This document shows positions 42,378 to 51,187 of a stretch of 64,000 bases of DNA, one piece after another. The first letter of the stretch is position 1, and each line of letters starts with the position of its first letter. Made by a program: the position numbers and the translations under genes. The notes beneath the pieces were generated by a model. It saw nothing but the letters and a program-made list of their open reading frames with translations, did no database searches and was not told the DNA's origin. The DNA comes from Sphingobium sp. EM0848 (GTDB lineage Bacteria; Pseudomonadota; Alphaproteobacteria; Sphingomonadales; Sphingomonadaceae), in assembly GCF_013375555.1 (NCBI RefSeq), contig NZ_JABXWB010000005.1, forward strand, positions 372,001 through 436,000, given 5' to 3'.

Positions 42378-43723
42378 CGGCGGCAGCGTCCGGCGCACCG
42401 GCGGCAGACCGGCCAGCAATGAAGGCTGCCATGCCCGGCAGCGTCTATCGCTGGCTGGTCGTCACGATCCTGTTCGCCGGCTATTGCTTCAGCGCGATCG
42501 ACGCGCGCGTACTGACGCTGATGGTCGAACCGATCCAGAAGGATCTGGGGCTGGGCGATTTCGGAATGAGCCTGCTCCAGGGTTTCGCCTTTTCCGTACT
42601 GTATAGCGTCGCGGCGCTTCCGATAGGCCGTTTCGTCGACCGCACGAAGCGGCGCGCGACGCTGATCGTTTGGGGGGTGGTGCTCTGGTCGGCGATGACC
42701 GCCGCTTGCGGCTTCACAAGCAGCTTCATCGGCCTGTTCCTTGCCCGTGTCGGCGTCGGCGTCGGCGAGGCGACGCTCAGCCCGACGGCTTATTCGCTGA
42801 TTAGCGACTATTTCGAACGGCGGCGACGCGCGCTGGCAATCAGCTTTTATGCGGTCGGCTACCCGATCGGTGGCGGACTCGCACTGTTGTTGGGCGGCTG
42901 GCTGCTGGGCCACTTTACCAAGACAGGGGGCTGGACGCTGCCGCTGCTCGGCACCTTTGCCCCGTGGCAGGCGGTGTTTCTCTGCGTCGCGGCGCCGGGG
43001 TTGATCCTCGCGGCACTGATGATGACGATCCGTGAACCTGTGCGGCAGGACGTGGCAGCGGATATTTCGGCCAAGAGCAGCCTCCGTGAGGGCTTCGATT
43101 ATATCGCGCAACGCTGGATGCTGTTTGGTTCGCTCATCGGCTCGCTGAGCCTGATCGCGCTGCTGGCAATCGGAACGGCGCTCTGGTTCCCGACCTTCCT
43201 CATCCGCAGCTATGGCATGACCCCGACAGAGGTCGGCCTGTTCTATGGACTGGTGATGCTTGTTTGCGGAACCGTCGGCACCCTGTCGGGCGGCTGGCTG
43301 GCCGGGAAGCTCATGCAGGGTGGGCGGGCGGACGCGAACATGCGCGTCGTGCTGATCGCCACACTACTGAAGGGCCTGCCCATCATCGCCGCGCCGCTGA
43401 TGCCAACGGCTTTCCTGTCGCTGACCATGATGGCGATCGGCACGCTTCTGGGCCAAGCGTCGCAGGGGGTGATGCTGGCTGCAATTCAGGACGTTACCCC
43501 CAATCAGCTTCGCGGACAGGTGACGGCGATTTCGCTTCTGTGCGTCAACCTGGTCGGGACCGGCCTGGGAGCCAGCGTCATCGCCGCAATCACCGACTTC
43601 GGCTTTGGCAACCAGGCCGCACTCGGATATTCGATTGCGATCGCAGGGGCCGTCGTATTGCCGGTCATCGTCGCGCTCTTGCTGATGGTGTTGCCGCATT
43701 ATCGACGGGCGGTAGAAGCCTGA
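42371..43723 (+). CDS. MFS transporter (spinster-like)
   Basis: A 450-residue twelve-segment transporter with GRFVDRTKRR between segments 2 and 3 and a central hydrophilic loop near residues 220-245. It overlaps the SDR gene by seven bases; an ATG at 42420 is a possible later start. It ends the operon and probably moves a substrate or product of the oxygenase pathway across the inner membrane. Confidence 0.87.
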   Translation: MVTAAASGAPAADRPAMKAAMPGSVYRWLVVTILFAGYCFSAIDARVLTLMVEPIQKDLGLGDFGMSLLQGFAFSVLYSVAALPIGRFVDRTKRRATLIVWGVVLWSAMTAACGFTSSFIGLFLARVGVGVGEATLSPTAYSLISDYFERRRRALAISFYAVGYPIGGGLALLLGGWLLGHFTKTGGWTLPLLGTFAPWQAVFLCVAAPGLILAALMMTIREPVRQDVAADISAKSSLREGFDYIAQRWMLFGSLIGSLSLIALLAIGTALWFPTFLIRSYGMTPTEVGLFYGLVMLVCGTVGTLSGGWLAGKLMQGGRADANMRVVLIATLLKGLPIIAAPLMPTAFLSLTMMAIGTLLGQASQGVMLAAIQDVTPNQLRGQVTAISLLCVNLVGTGLGASVIAAITDFGFGNQAALGYSIAIAGAVVLPVIVALLLMVLPHYRRAVEA

Positions 43724-43782
43724 GCCTGTCGGACGACGCGGTGGATGCCACATCCGCGACCAGTTGTCGTTCATGCACTTTG

Positions 43783-44052
43783 GAGGCGGCGGAACCGGGT
43801 CTCATCAACTATGTTTGTGCGAAGGAGGATATCGTCACTGAGGTCCGCAAGATTGCGGTCGAAATCGCAGCCAATCCTGGCTGGGCCGTCCGTTGGTCAA
43901 AGGCCACCGTCAACAAGCAATTCAAAACGCAACCGGATCAGATACTGTTACTGTCCATCACCTATGAGGCCGCGACCATGATGACGCACGACTATAAGGA
44001 AGCAGCCACAGCCTTTTCGGAACGACACGAGCCCGAGTTCAAGGTTTTGTGA
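43783..44052 (+). pseudogene. Enoyl-CoA hydratase C-terminal remnant
   Basis: The frame reads EAAEPGLINYVCAKEDIVTE, then EIAANPGWAVRWSKATVNKQ and ends EAATAFSERHEPEFKVL. This is the last 89 residues of a crotonase, lacking the CoA-binding and oxyanion-hole half. No start codon or ribosome site belongs to it. Its end overlaps the convergent SnoaL-like gene by 14 bp. Confidence 0.8.
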
Positions 44053-44518
44053 TGCAAGCGCTATTGAACGACAAACGCGCCAGCCCGGAATTCAGCGCTC
44101 GCGCCTCCTCCGATCCGTCGAGCGAACGATTTACCCTTCGTGAAACCTTCCATCCCTCATCGGTCCGTACCAGCTGCCACAGATTGGCCGAAACACGGTG
44201 CGCTTCCCAATTGTCGCCACACTTCCGAAACACGATGGAGTAGGTGTGCGCGATTGCGCAGTCACCGTCCAGATCAATGACCGGTGGGCTCAGAACATGA
44301 GCCGCCCCGCCATGGATCAGGCCCTGATGGCTTTCTCCTTCCAGCAGCGCCTGGATTGCCGCTCGCCCCTGATAACTGCCGAAACCGCCGACCTCATAAA
44401 TTCCGTCTTCGGTCCACAGTGCCGCCGCGCCTGCACAGTCACCGGCATCGGCGAGCGGACCATAGCGGGCGATCAGTTCGCGGATCGCTTCCCTATCCTC
44501 CAGCGCAGCGATCCGCAT
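44039..44518 (-). CDS. SnoaL-like protein
   Basis: A 159-residue protein with the SnoaL_4 pattern: IAALEDREAIRELIARYGPL, then GDCAGAAALWTEDGIYEVGG and strands IDLDGDCAIAHTYSIVF and WQLVRTDEGWKVSRRVNRSL. Such proteins act on hydrophobic ring compounds as dehydratases, isomerases or binding proteins. ATG at 44518; a TTG at 44536 overlapping the previous stop is also possible. Last gene of the leftward unit with the DUF1214 protein and a TonB receptor. Confidence 0.8.
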   Translation of the reverse strand: MRIAALEDREAIRELIARYGPLADAGDCAGAAALWTEDGIYEVGGFGSYQGRAAIQALLEGESHQGLIHGGAAHVLSPPVIDLDGDCAIAHTYSIVFRKCGDNWEAHRVSANLWQLVRTDEGWKVSRRVNRSLDGSEEARALNSGLARLSFNSACITKP

Positions 44519-44532
44519 CGGGAGGGATGCTG

Positions 44533-45627
44533 TCAAAGCTTCACGACCTTGCACTGCGGAACGGGATGCTCCGCTGCCTCGATCCAGCGCCACAAGCCCG
44601 TACCGCTCCGGTGACCAGACAGGTCGATCCAGTTGCCATAGCCCGGATCACGATCAGCACAGACAAGGATGACGCTACCGTCCTCCTCATATTTCGCCTG
44701 CGCACCGTTCACCCAGACCTTGCGGTTCACATGGTCCATGGATTCCATCCACCAATTGTCGATCTGGAAATTCCAGAAACGGCATTCAGGCGGCTTGGCT
44801 GTGATGACCAGTGCCTCGTCCGGCGCGAGATCGTAATAGATATGGCCGTACCAGATTTTCGGGTCACCCCCTGCCCGCTGATAGACAGATTGTTCCTTCC
44901 CTTCATAGATACGGTTGGGCTGCTCCATGAACCATTGGGTCCAGTCAGCGAAGGTGTTCGCCGTACCGCGCACCCATGCCGCCGCCCCGTTGAGCTGCGT
45001 CTCTATGGTTTCAGGCGTGAGAATGGCGGGCACCAACGGCCCATCGCTGACCCGTTCAACGCGAACGTCGGCCGCCACTTCCATCTTCCTGTCGTTGAAG
45101 GTCTGGCGAATGATGAGCAGTGTCGTGTCATCGGCCATCGGCAGCCAGTTGCCTGGCTTTTCCGTTTTACTGACGATGATTTCGAAACTGCCATCGGCCG
45201 CAATCTCCATGTCGGCCAGTTCAATCTCGCCGGTCGATGCCATGGTCCCGTCGATTGCATAGCGATTCGCCTTGGACCCGATCGAGAAATAGGGAACGCT
45301 GTTGCGCTTGCCTGTGATGCGATAGTCGCGGTCGCCACGTACGACGATCTGCTGATAGAGGTTGTCAGGATTGTCGGCACCGATCTTTATGGCATCATCG
45401 CACAACAGAAAGAGTCGAGGAAAATCGGGATCGCTGGAATCCACGAGCATGTTGAGCGCGGTGCGCGTGAGGCGGCTCAGATAACGCAGCCCTTCGGCCT
45501 GATCAATCGGCGTGTTCGGGGCATGCGGCCGGTCGAGAATTTCGCCTGCTTCAGCCAGCCTTTCACAAAAGGCTCGCCAGATTGCTGCCAGCTTCACTTC
45601 GCCTGTCGAGCTTTCATCCATTGCCAT
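44533..45627 (-). CDS. DUF1214 domain protein
   Basis: A 364-residue protein. The C-terminal half has the DUF1214 signature ECRFWNFQIDNWWMESMDHV followed by a positively charged segment and ADRDPGYGNWIDLSGHRSGT. The N-terminal half holds FPRLFLLCDDAIKIGADNPD. Reaction unknown; genes of this family often occur beside sphingomonad and mycobacterial steroid or terpenoid genes. No signal peptide. Between a TonB receptor and a SnoaL-like gene, separated from the receptor by 107 bp with a hairpin. Confidence 0.8.
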   Translation of the reverse strand: MAMDESSTGEVKLAAIWRAFCERLAEAGEILDRPHAPNTPIDQAEGLRYLSRLTRTALNMLVDSSDPDFPRLFLLCDDAIKIGADNPDNLYQQIVVRGDRDYRITGKRNSVPYFSIGSKANRYAIDGTMASTGEIELADMEIAADGSFEIIVSKTEKPGNWLPMADDTTLLIIRQTFNDRKMEVAADVRVERVSDGPLVPAILTPETIETQLNGAAAWVRGTANTFADWTQWFMEQPNRIYEGKEQSVYQRAGGDPKIWYGHIYYDLAPDEALVITAKPPECRFWNFQIDNWWMESMDHVNRKVWVNGAQAKYEEDGSVILVCADRDPGYGNWIDLSGHRSGTGLWRWIEAAEHPVPQCKVVKL

Positions 45628-45699
45628 CGCCTACTCTCCTGCAGGTCCATGGGTTGCGTTGTCCTCGCTTCCCTTATTGTCTTGCCCTGACCAACAAGT

Positions 45700-45724
45700 G
45701 GCGGGCCGGAAATCCCGGCCCGCC
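45700..45724 (-). terminator. Intercistronic hairpin after TonB-receptor gene
   Basis: GGCGGGCCGG, five-base loop, CCGGCCCGCC: a perfect ten-pair stem ten bases after the receptor stop. In the operon direction it precedes the DUF1214 gene. The placement mirrors the hairpin at 20492-20513. It may attenuate downstream genes or protect the receptor mRNA. Confidence 0.62.
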
Positions 45725-45734
45725 TCCGTTTCGA

Positions 45735-48029
45735 TCAGAAGCTGATCTTGGCATCGACGCCGAAGGTGCGCGGCTTCTTGTACGAACCCGCCGCAAAGCC
45801 CAGCGAACCGAAGTCAATCGCGAAGTCCAGATTCTTCTGGTTGGTCAGATTATCACCCCAGACGCCAAGTTCCAGCTTGCCGCTGCCCAGCGTTATGTCC
45901 GACAACGCCAGGCGCGCCCGCAGGTTGTGGTCGGGCCGCGAACGGGTTTCCACATTGAACGGGTTCACCCGGTCCAGATTGTGGAAGTAGACCGTGCTGC
46001 GATAGGCATAGTCGACGCGCGCAGTCAGTTCCCCGATGCTCACCGGAACCACATATTGCGCACCGACATGAGCGTTGAACTTCGCCGTCTGCGGCATGCG
46101 TGCCTCATCGGCAACGTTGATGATCGCGTTGGTCGTCGGATCCAGATAGAGGTAGGTCTTGTAGGTCGGATCCGTATAGCCCAGCGACCCATCGAAGGTC
46201 AGGCCCCGCACCGGTGCAACGGTCAGTTCGCCTTCAACGCCACGGAAGCGCACCTTGCCAGCATTCACGATCAGCGAGGTCACGCCGCCACTGCCGGCCG
46301 CGAACTGGTTGATCTGCTGATTGCTGTAGTCGGTCTGGAACACCGCGACGTTCAGGCGAACGCTGCGGTTGAAGAATTCCGACTTGATGCCCGCCTCATA
46401 GGACTTCACGTCTTCCGGCTTGAAGATGTTGATGACGCTCGCGCGCGGGTTGATGCCGCCCGATCGATAGCCCGACGATGCCCGGACATAAGCCATGATC
46501 GCGGGGGTAAAGCGATAGTTCAACGAACCCAGCCAGGACACATTGGTATAGTCGACATTGCCGTGCAGCGCAGGGTTCACGTCGCCCGAGATGGTCAGCG
46601 TCTTGCGGTCGCCGGTGAAGCGGACGCCACCGGTCAATTCCAGCTTGCCGTCGAACATGGCGGGCTTCCAGCTCGCCTGGCCGAAAGCAGCCATGGATTC
46701 GGCCGTGCCGCCAAAGGCCTGGACCGGTGCGAGGTTCAGACCCGCCTGTCCGCCGGGCAGCACGAAAGTCAGATTCTGACGGTTATATTCCGACGACTTT
46801 TCGTAGAAATAATAGAGGCCAGCGACATAGGAGAGGTCACCCATGTTACCCAGCGCCTGGAATTCCTGGCTGAACTGCCACTGCCGCTGCGGCGCGTTGT
46901 TGCCGTTAATCGGCGTGACGGCCCCAACGGACGGCGCAAAGGTGACAGGGTCCAGCACGACGCCCTTCAGGTAACCGTTACCACCCAGCGTCAGGATCGT
47001 GTCCTGGTTGAACTTGCGATAGGCAGTAATCGACTTCAGCGTCAGTTCATCGATCGGCTCATAGGCGATCGTCAGCGAGTGGCCCTGGATTTTCGCACGG
47101 GCGTCATAACGCAGATTACCGTCGTTATCGACGAAGCCAGCCTGGTAGACATGCTTCTGGCGGTCTGGCGAGACAAGGAACGGATCACCGCCCAGCGAAG
47201 CCGACTGCCCGAAATAATTCTTCACGTCATCGGTGGCATACAGCATCTGGAAATAGGGCGCGGTGCCGCGGCGGTCATTATAATCGAAGCTGTAGTTGAC
47301 CGTGACCTTGCCCAGATCGGCCTGCAGGCCGACCATGATCGCATCGGCGTTGACGGCGCCCGGATCCTTGCTGTCGGGGGTGTAGAAATTGTCGATATAA
47401 CCGTCGCGCTGACGATGCATGAGCGACAGCGACGCCTTGATGGGTGATCCACCGATATAGCCGGTGTCTACGCGCGCCTTGGTGAACCATTCGTTGAAGC
47501 TGCCATAGCCAGCCTTCACATCCAGTGCAAAGTCGTTGGCCGGCTTCTTCGACACGAGCTGGATCGCGCCACCCACGGTGTTGCGACCAAACAGCGTACC
47601 TTGCGGCCCACGCAGAACTTCGATCCGCTCCAGGTCGACAAGGTCGAACAGCGCACCGGCGGAACGCGCAACATAGACGCCGTCCAGATAGACGCCTACG
47701 CCCTGTTCGGCGACCGACGACGGTTCCTGATTGCCGATGCCGCGAATATAGACCGATGCTGCGGTCAGGCTGGTCGACTGCTGCATGATCGAGAGGTTCG
47801 GCGTGAACTGCGGAATCGAGGTCACATCGACGATGTTCTGCTTTTCCAGAAACTCGCCACCCAGCGCGGTCACGGCGACCGGAACGGTCTGCATCGATTC
47901 CGCAGTACGACGCGCTGTCACGATAATGTCACCCAGGCCGGTACCACCGGCCTGTTCCTGCGCCATCGCCGGCGATGCCAGCAGCCCCATGAGAATCGCA
48001 ACATGGCTACTGTGACCGAACAAACTCAT
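45735..48029 (-). CDS. TonB-dependent receptor
   Basis: A 764-residue outer-membrane receptor with signal peptide (cleavage at AMA-QEQ), TonB-box-like DIIVTARRTAE, plug motif IEVLRGPQGTLFGRNTVGGA near residue 125 and barrel ending DAKISF. ATG at 48029 follows GGGAGAGGCAT; an in-frame upstream start at 48152 would extend into promoter sequence. Its tail is closely similar to the receptor remnant at 29232-29348. Likely ligand uptake for the DUF1214/SnoaL pathway. Confidence 0.92.
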   Translation of the reverse strand: MSLFGHSSHVAILMGLLASPAMAQEQAGGTGLGDIIVTARRTAESMQTVPVAVTALGGEFLEKQNIVDVTSIPQFTPNLSIMQQSTSLTAASVYIRGIGNQEPSSVAEQGVGVYLDGVYVARSAGALFDLVDLERIEVLRGPQGTLFGRNTVGGAIQLVSKKPANDFALDVKAGYGSFNEWFTKARVDTGYIGGSPIKASLSLMHRQRDGYIDNFYTPDSKDPGAVNADAIMVGLQADLGKVTVNYSFDYNDRRGTAPYFQMLYATDDVKNYFGQSASLGGDPFLVSPDRQKHVYQAGFVDNDGNLRYDARAKIQGHSLTIAYEPIDELTLKSITAYRKFNQDTILTLGGNGYLKGVVLDPVTFAPSVGAVTPINGNNAPQRQWQFSQEFQALGNMGDLSYVAGLYYFYEKSSEYNRQNLTFVLPGGQAGLNLAPVQAFGGTAESMAAFGQASWKPAMFDGKLELTGGVRFTGDRKTLTISGDVNPALHGNVDYTNVSWLGSLNYRFTPAIMAYVRASSGYRSGGINPRASVINIFKPEDVKSYEAGIKSEFFNRSVRLNVAVFQTDYSNQQINQFAAGSGGVTSLIVNAGKVRFRGVEGELTVAPVRGLTFDGSLGYTDPTYKTYLYLDPTTNAIINVADEARMPQTAKFNAHVGAQYVVPVSIGELTARVDYAYRSTVYFHNLDRVNPFNVETRSRPDHNLRARLALSDITLGSGKLELGVWGDNLTNQKNLDFAIDFGSLGFAAGSYKKPRTFGVDAKISF

Positions 48030-48140
48030 ATGCCTCTCCCTGAACAAGATCGCCTGTGGCGAAAAAACCTTTATCTGCGTTTTATGGATTAGATCCAAAT
48101 ACGTAAGTGAAATAACATTCACGCCAATCACAACATTATT

Positions 48141-48163
48141 CGTAAAAATCAATCAATTTTTCG
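48141..48163. promoter_or_regulatory. AT-rich inverted repeat upstream of receptor
   Basis: CG-t-AAAAAT-caatca-ATTTTT-CG forms an inverted repeat about 112 bp before the receptor start. It may be an operator or part of the promoter; the AT content is far above the surroundings. Confidence 0.35.
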
Positions 48164-48208
48164 TCTGCATGACATACCCCCTCTGAATGACCCGGAGACT
48201 GCCGCCGG

Positions 48209-48575
48209 GTGACGGCATTGCTGTGTCATGCGGGACGGAAAGCGAACCATAAGTGGGTCGAACGGATATGGCAGCGTGAGGGTCTTAAGGTTCCGCCGCA
48301 CCAGCCAAAAGGCGGACGCCTGTGGCTCAACAACGGAGCCTGCATCCGTCTGCGGCCTGAATATCCAGGGCATGTATGGGCGAAAGGCGCACGCATGATG
48401 GCCGTAAATTCCGTATCCTGACCATCATCGACGAGATCAGCAGGGAATGCCTTGCGCTCATCGTTGCGCCGCAACTCAAGCATGAGGATGTGTTGGCGGA
48501 GCTGGCCGACATGTTCGTCACGCATGGACCACCAGCGAATACCCGGATCACCTCACCAATCCAGCCGGCCTGATT
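48209..48575 (+). pseudogene. IS3-family transposase (OrfB) fragment
   Basis: Two frames hold consecutive pieces of an IS3-type integrase: NHKWVERIWQREGLKVPPHQ with RLWLNNGACIRLRPEYPGHV, then after a short deletion RTHDGRKFRILTIIDEISRE and APQLKHEDVLAELADMF. The first catalytic Asp region is damaged at the frame change (the usual WAYDF is replaced) and the C-terminal half is absent. No terminal repeats are visible. Confidence 0.82.
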
Positions 48576-48593
48576 CCTCTTGCCGCCACCGTC

Positions 48594-48683
48594 TCAGTCG
48601 AAACTGACCTTCGTGTTCCTGTTATTGACGAGGGAGACCCCATCGCCCTTGAGATCAAGTACGGTAGGCGAGATGATGCTCAA
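48594..48683 (-). pseudogene. RTX/calcium-binding-type protein fragment
   Basis: The minus frame reads SPTVLDLKGDGVSLVNNRNT then KVSFD and stops. The pattern P-x-V-L-D-L-x-G-D-G followed by strand and F-D is typical of large RTX or hemolysin-like surface proteins. Only about 30 codons remain, so the assignment is weak. Confidence 0.35.
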
Positions 48684-48684
48684 C

Positions 48685-48882
48685 CTAAACGCCACCCTTG
48701 AACTCCGCCTGTTCGATCCCGGCCGCCTTAAACAGCAGCCGCGTGTCCCCTTCCCCCTTGCCTGTGATGGACACGCGCAGCCGGGGCCGACCGCTATTGC
48801 CGCGTCCGCATCCGGCCAGCAGCACGCAGGCCGCACCCCCGGCACCCAAAAGGCTGCGGCGCGACCAGATCTCAGCAGCCAC
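48685..48882 (-). pseudogene. Sulfonate/nitrate ABC substrate-binding lipoprotein, N-terminal fragment
   Basis: A 65-codon frame from GTG 48882 with a lipoprotein signal SRRSLLGAGGAACVLLAGC (lipobox LAGC), then RPRLRVSITGKGEGDTRLLF and KAAGIEQAEFKGGV before a stop. This matches the start of SsuA/TauA-like binding proteins, which are about 330 residues long; the rest is missing. It overlaps the end of a small upstream frame, as operonic genes do. Confidence 0.65.
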
Positions 48883-49006
48883 CGGCACCTTCCTGTCGGG
48901 AGGCGGCACGTTCAAACAGGATCACATTCGGATCGCGCAAAAATTCCCGCCGCACTGCATCGCGCAGGCGAACCCAGCCATGGATAAGGGAACGTAACAG
49001 GCTCAT
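48872..49006 (-). CDS. Small basic protein of unknown function
   Basis: A 44-residue frame from ATG 49006 after the ribosome site AAAGGACT. The peptide MSLLRSLIHGWVRLRDAVRR then EFLRDPNVILFERAASRQEG is an amphipathic basic helix. It overlaps the start of the sulfonate-binding-protein fragment and diverges from the FAD/NAD(P)-binding gene at 49102. Likely the leader gene of a former sulfur-transport operon. Existence as a protein is unproven. Confidence 0.45.
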   Translation of the reverse strand: MSLLRSLIHGWVRLRDAVRREFLRDPNVILFERAASRQEGAGGC

Positions 49007-49101
49007 AATAGTCCTTTCCAGAGGGTTGAGATTTTATCTATTTTATTGGTAGAGATAATTCTCACAAGCAATGCTGGGCGAACATTAGAAATGCTTGATC
49101 C

Positions 49102-50454
49102 ATGCTGAAGGTCGACCATGCCGCCATCATCGGCGGCGGATTCAGCGGCACCTTGCTCGCCATCAATCTGCTGCGCCATGGTGCGCTCAAGGTGACGATG
49201 GTGGAACGCCATGCCGATCGGCTAGGACGCGGCCTGGCCTATGGAGCGGCGCAGGCCGGCCATATCCTCAATGTGCGGGCGGCCAATATGAGCGCCCTGC
49301 CCGACCAGCCCGGCCATTTCGCCGACTGGCTTGCTTGGGCTCAACTGGGTCAGGAGGGCAGCTTTGCCACGCGGCGCGACTATGGCGCCTATCTCTGCGC
49401 AATGCTGGATGAAGTGCGCGCACTGGCGAAGAGCCGGCTGACGGCGCTGGCGGACGAGGCGGTCGACCTGCATTTGCTCGATCATGGCGTGCGGATCGAA
49501 CTGCGTTCCGGGGCCAGCCTGACCAGTGATGCCGTCGCGCTCGCCCCCGGCAATCTGCCGCCACATGATCTGCCCGCCTTCACCGATCTTGGCCGTCCCG
49601 CTTATGTCAACGATCCCTGGGCGGCCGATATCGCGCAAGATTTGCAGGCGGATGACCAGATTCTGCTGCTGGGCACTGGCCTGACCGCCGTGGACTGCGC
49701 GCTCAGCCTGGACGGAGCGGGTTTTCGCGGTCGGATCATCGCGCTGTCCCGGCGCGGCCTTGCCCCGCACAGCCACGGCCCGGCAACCGCCTCCGCACCC
49801 GGCGGCGACCGTCCGCAAGGCCCGCTTTCAGCGCTGGTGCGCGCTGTCCGTGCCCGCGGCGCAGCCATCGGCTGGCGCAATGCAGTGGACGAACTGCGCC
49901 CCTTCACCCAGGATATGTGGCGCGCGGCCAGTGCGGAGGAGCGCAGTCGTTTTCTGCGGCATCTGCGTCCCTATTGGGATGTGCATCGCCATCGGATCGC
50001 GCCGCGGGTGGCCACTCGGTTAACGGCAATGCAGGCGGAAGGGCGCCTGGAGATAGGCGCGGCCAAGGTGGCAGGAGCCGATACGCACGACAAGGGGCTG
50101 ATCGTCCATCTGCGCCGCCGTGGGGAAAGTCGAACAGAACAGCTCTCTGTGGCTCGCGTCATCAACTGCACAGGCCCGTTGGGCGATCTACGCCGCGCCC
50201 ATGACCCGCTGCTGCGCGCGTTGGCCGCGCGCGGCGATATCCGTTCGGATCCACTGGCGATCGGCATCGACGTCGATCGCCAGTGCCACGCCATCGCCCG
50301 CGACGACTCGGCCCAGCAGCGGTTGTTCGTGGTCGGGCCGATGACACGCGGCGCTCACTGGGAAATCGTGGCCGTGCCCGACATCCGCCGTCAGGTCTGG
50401 GCATTGGCGCGCGAAATCACCAGCGCTCATTGGGTGGAAGCCGAAGGGCTATAG
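49102..50454 (+). CDS. FAD/NAD(P)-binding protein
   Basis: A 450-residue protein with N-terminal dinucleotide fold AAIIGGGFSGTLLAINLLRH (residues 8-27), a second nucleotide-binding segment ILLLGTGLTAVDCALSL near 190 and C-terminal VINCTGPLGD near 355. It fits the PF13454 family of FAD-dependent proteins resembling YdhS. Function not established. It is divergent from the remnants of a sulfonate-transport operon and starts 96 bp from the small basic protein, so it may once have taken part in sulfur assimilation (inference). Confidence 0.85.
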   Translation: MLKVDHAAIIGGGFSGTLLAINLLRHGALKVTMVERHADRLGRGLAYGAAQAGHILNVRAANMSALPDQPGHFADWLAWAQLGQEGSFATRRDYGAYLCAMLDEVRALAKSRLTALADEAVDLHLLDHGVRIELRSGASLTSDAVALAPGNLPPHDLPAFTDLGRPAYVNDPWAADIAQDLQADDQILLLGTGLTAVDCALSLDGAGFRGRIIALSRRGLAPHSHGPATASAPGGDRPQGPLSALVRAVRARGAAIGWRNAVDELRPFTQDMWRAASAEERSRFLRHLRPYWDVHRHRIAPRVATRLTAMQAEGRLEIGAAKVAGADTHDKGLIVHLRRRGESRTEQLSVARVINCTGPLGDLRRAHDPLLRALAARGDIRSDPLAIGIDVDRQCHAIARDDSAQQRLFVVGPMTRGAHWEIVAVPDIRRQVWALAREITSAHWVEAEGL

Positions 50455-50468
50455 CATGCGCGGTTACT

Positions 50469-50573
50469 AGAGCGGTTTGCGATCTGATCGAATCAGATCG
50501 ACCGCTCTATTGCTTTGTTTCGCCGCGATTTCTTAACCGTCAGATGATGCCATCTGACTGGAAATCGCTCTAA
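50469..50573. repeat. Two-hairpin dispersed repeat
   Basis: AGAGCGGT (50469-50476) pairs with ACCGCTCT (50501-50508) around an inner palindrome GATCTGAT-cga-ATCAGATC; a second hairpin GTCAGATG-atgc-CATCTGAC lies at 50539-50558, and GCGATTTC pairs with GAAATCGC around it. Same build and same second hairpin as the element at 27304-27408. Confidence 0.75.
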
Positions 50574-50730
50574 CGTCCGGCAATATCAATCCAAGTTAAG
50601 CCTGCACCTGCCAGACGAAGAATTTCCCCATCCCTGAAGCCGCTGCTCACAAACAAACTTGACCAACTCACCCAAAGCGGCTTTTCCATCCTATTATTCG
50701 ATAGTCGTGCCTTTCCCGACATCGGGGCTA

Positions 50731-50868
50731 TCAATGGCTTTCCCACGGATTGAATAGGGATACGCCGGTCGCGTCAAAATCCGCGACATTGCGCGTAACC
50801 ACTGTAAGGCCATGAGCCAATGCGGTTGCGGCGATCCAGCCATCACGCTCGCTTACAGGATCGGGGAC
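50731..50868 (-). pseudogene. VapC-type PIN toxin C-terminal fragment
   Basis: The peptide PDPVSERDGWIAATALAHGL then TVVTRNVADFDATGVSLFNP-WESH matches the last 45 residues of VapC toxins, including the conserved D of the second acidic pair and the TRN-DF motif. The N-terminal PIN half and any VapB antitoxin are missing, replaced by an IS5 fragment. The preceding 50574-50730 holds nothing recognisable. Confidence 0.78.
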
Positions 50869-50876
50869 ATGGAGCG

Positions 50877-51017
50877 CAGCGCACGCCAGCGAACATTCTC
50901 GACCGTGAAGAAATGCAGCGCCTCCAGAAACCATCGGTCGTCCGCCGCCTTGCGGCTACGGCGCGGCAAACACGCCCGGAATACCAGCAACATGTGCTCC
51001 CAGTCTTCTTCGCTCAT
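50877..51017 (-). pseudogene. IS5-family transposase N-terminal fragment
   Basis: From ATG 51017 the frame reads MSEEDWEHMLLVFRACLPRR and ADDRWFLEALHFFTVENVRW-RAL, the start of an IS5-group OrfA, then enters the VapC fragment. Only 47 codons remain. The two fragments abut at about 50870. Confidence 0.75.
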
Positions 51018-51187
51018 CGGCGTCGACAGTCTTCCGACCCCTTCGTTCAGTCGAAATCCTATGAATCAGAGCAGGTTCATCTTGTGGATAGTAAATTTTC
51101 AACGTATCCAAATTCGTCCACACGACCTAATCTCGACGTAACCTATGATTTCGACCTTCTCGTCTACAAGATGACACGCCAGCACTT

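Noticed and set aside
43264..44052. Plus-strand frame of 262 codons as one gene
   Set aside because: Its first half is an out-of-frame shadow of the MFS gene; only the last 90 codons match a crotonase tail.
45582..47447. Plus-strand open frame of 621 codons
   Set aside because: Antisense to the TonB receptor at 45735-48029; composition is that of a shadow frame and there is no signal or domain.
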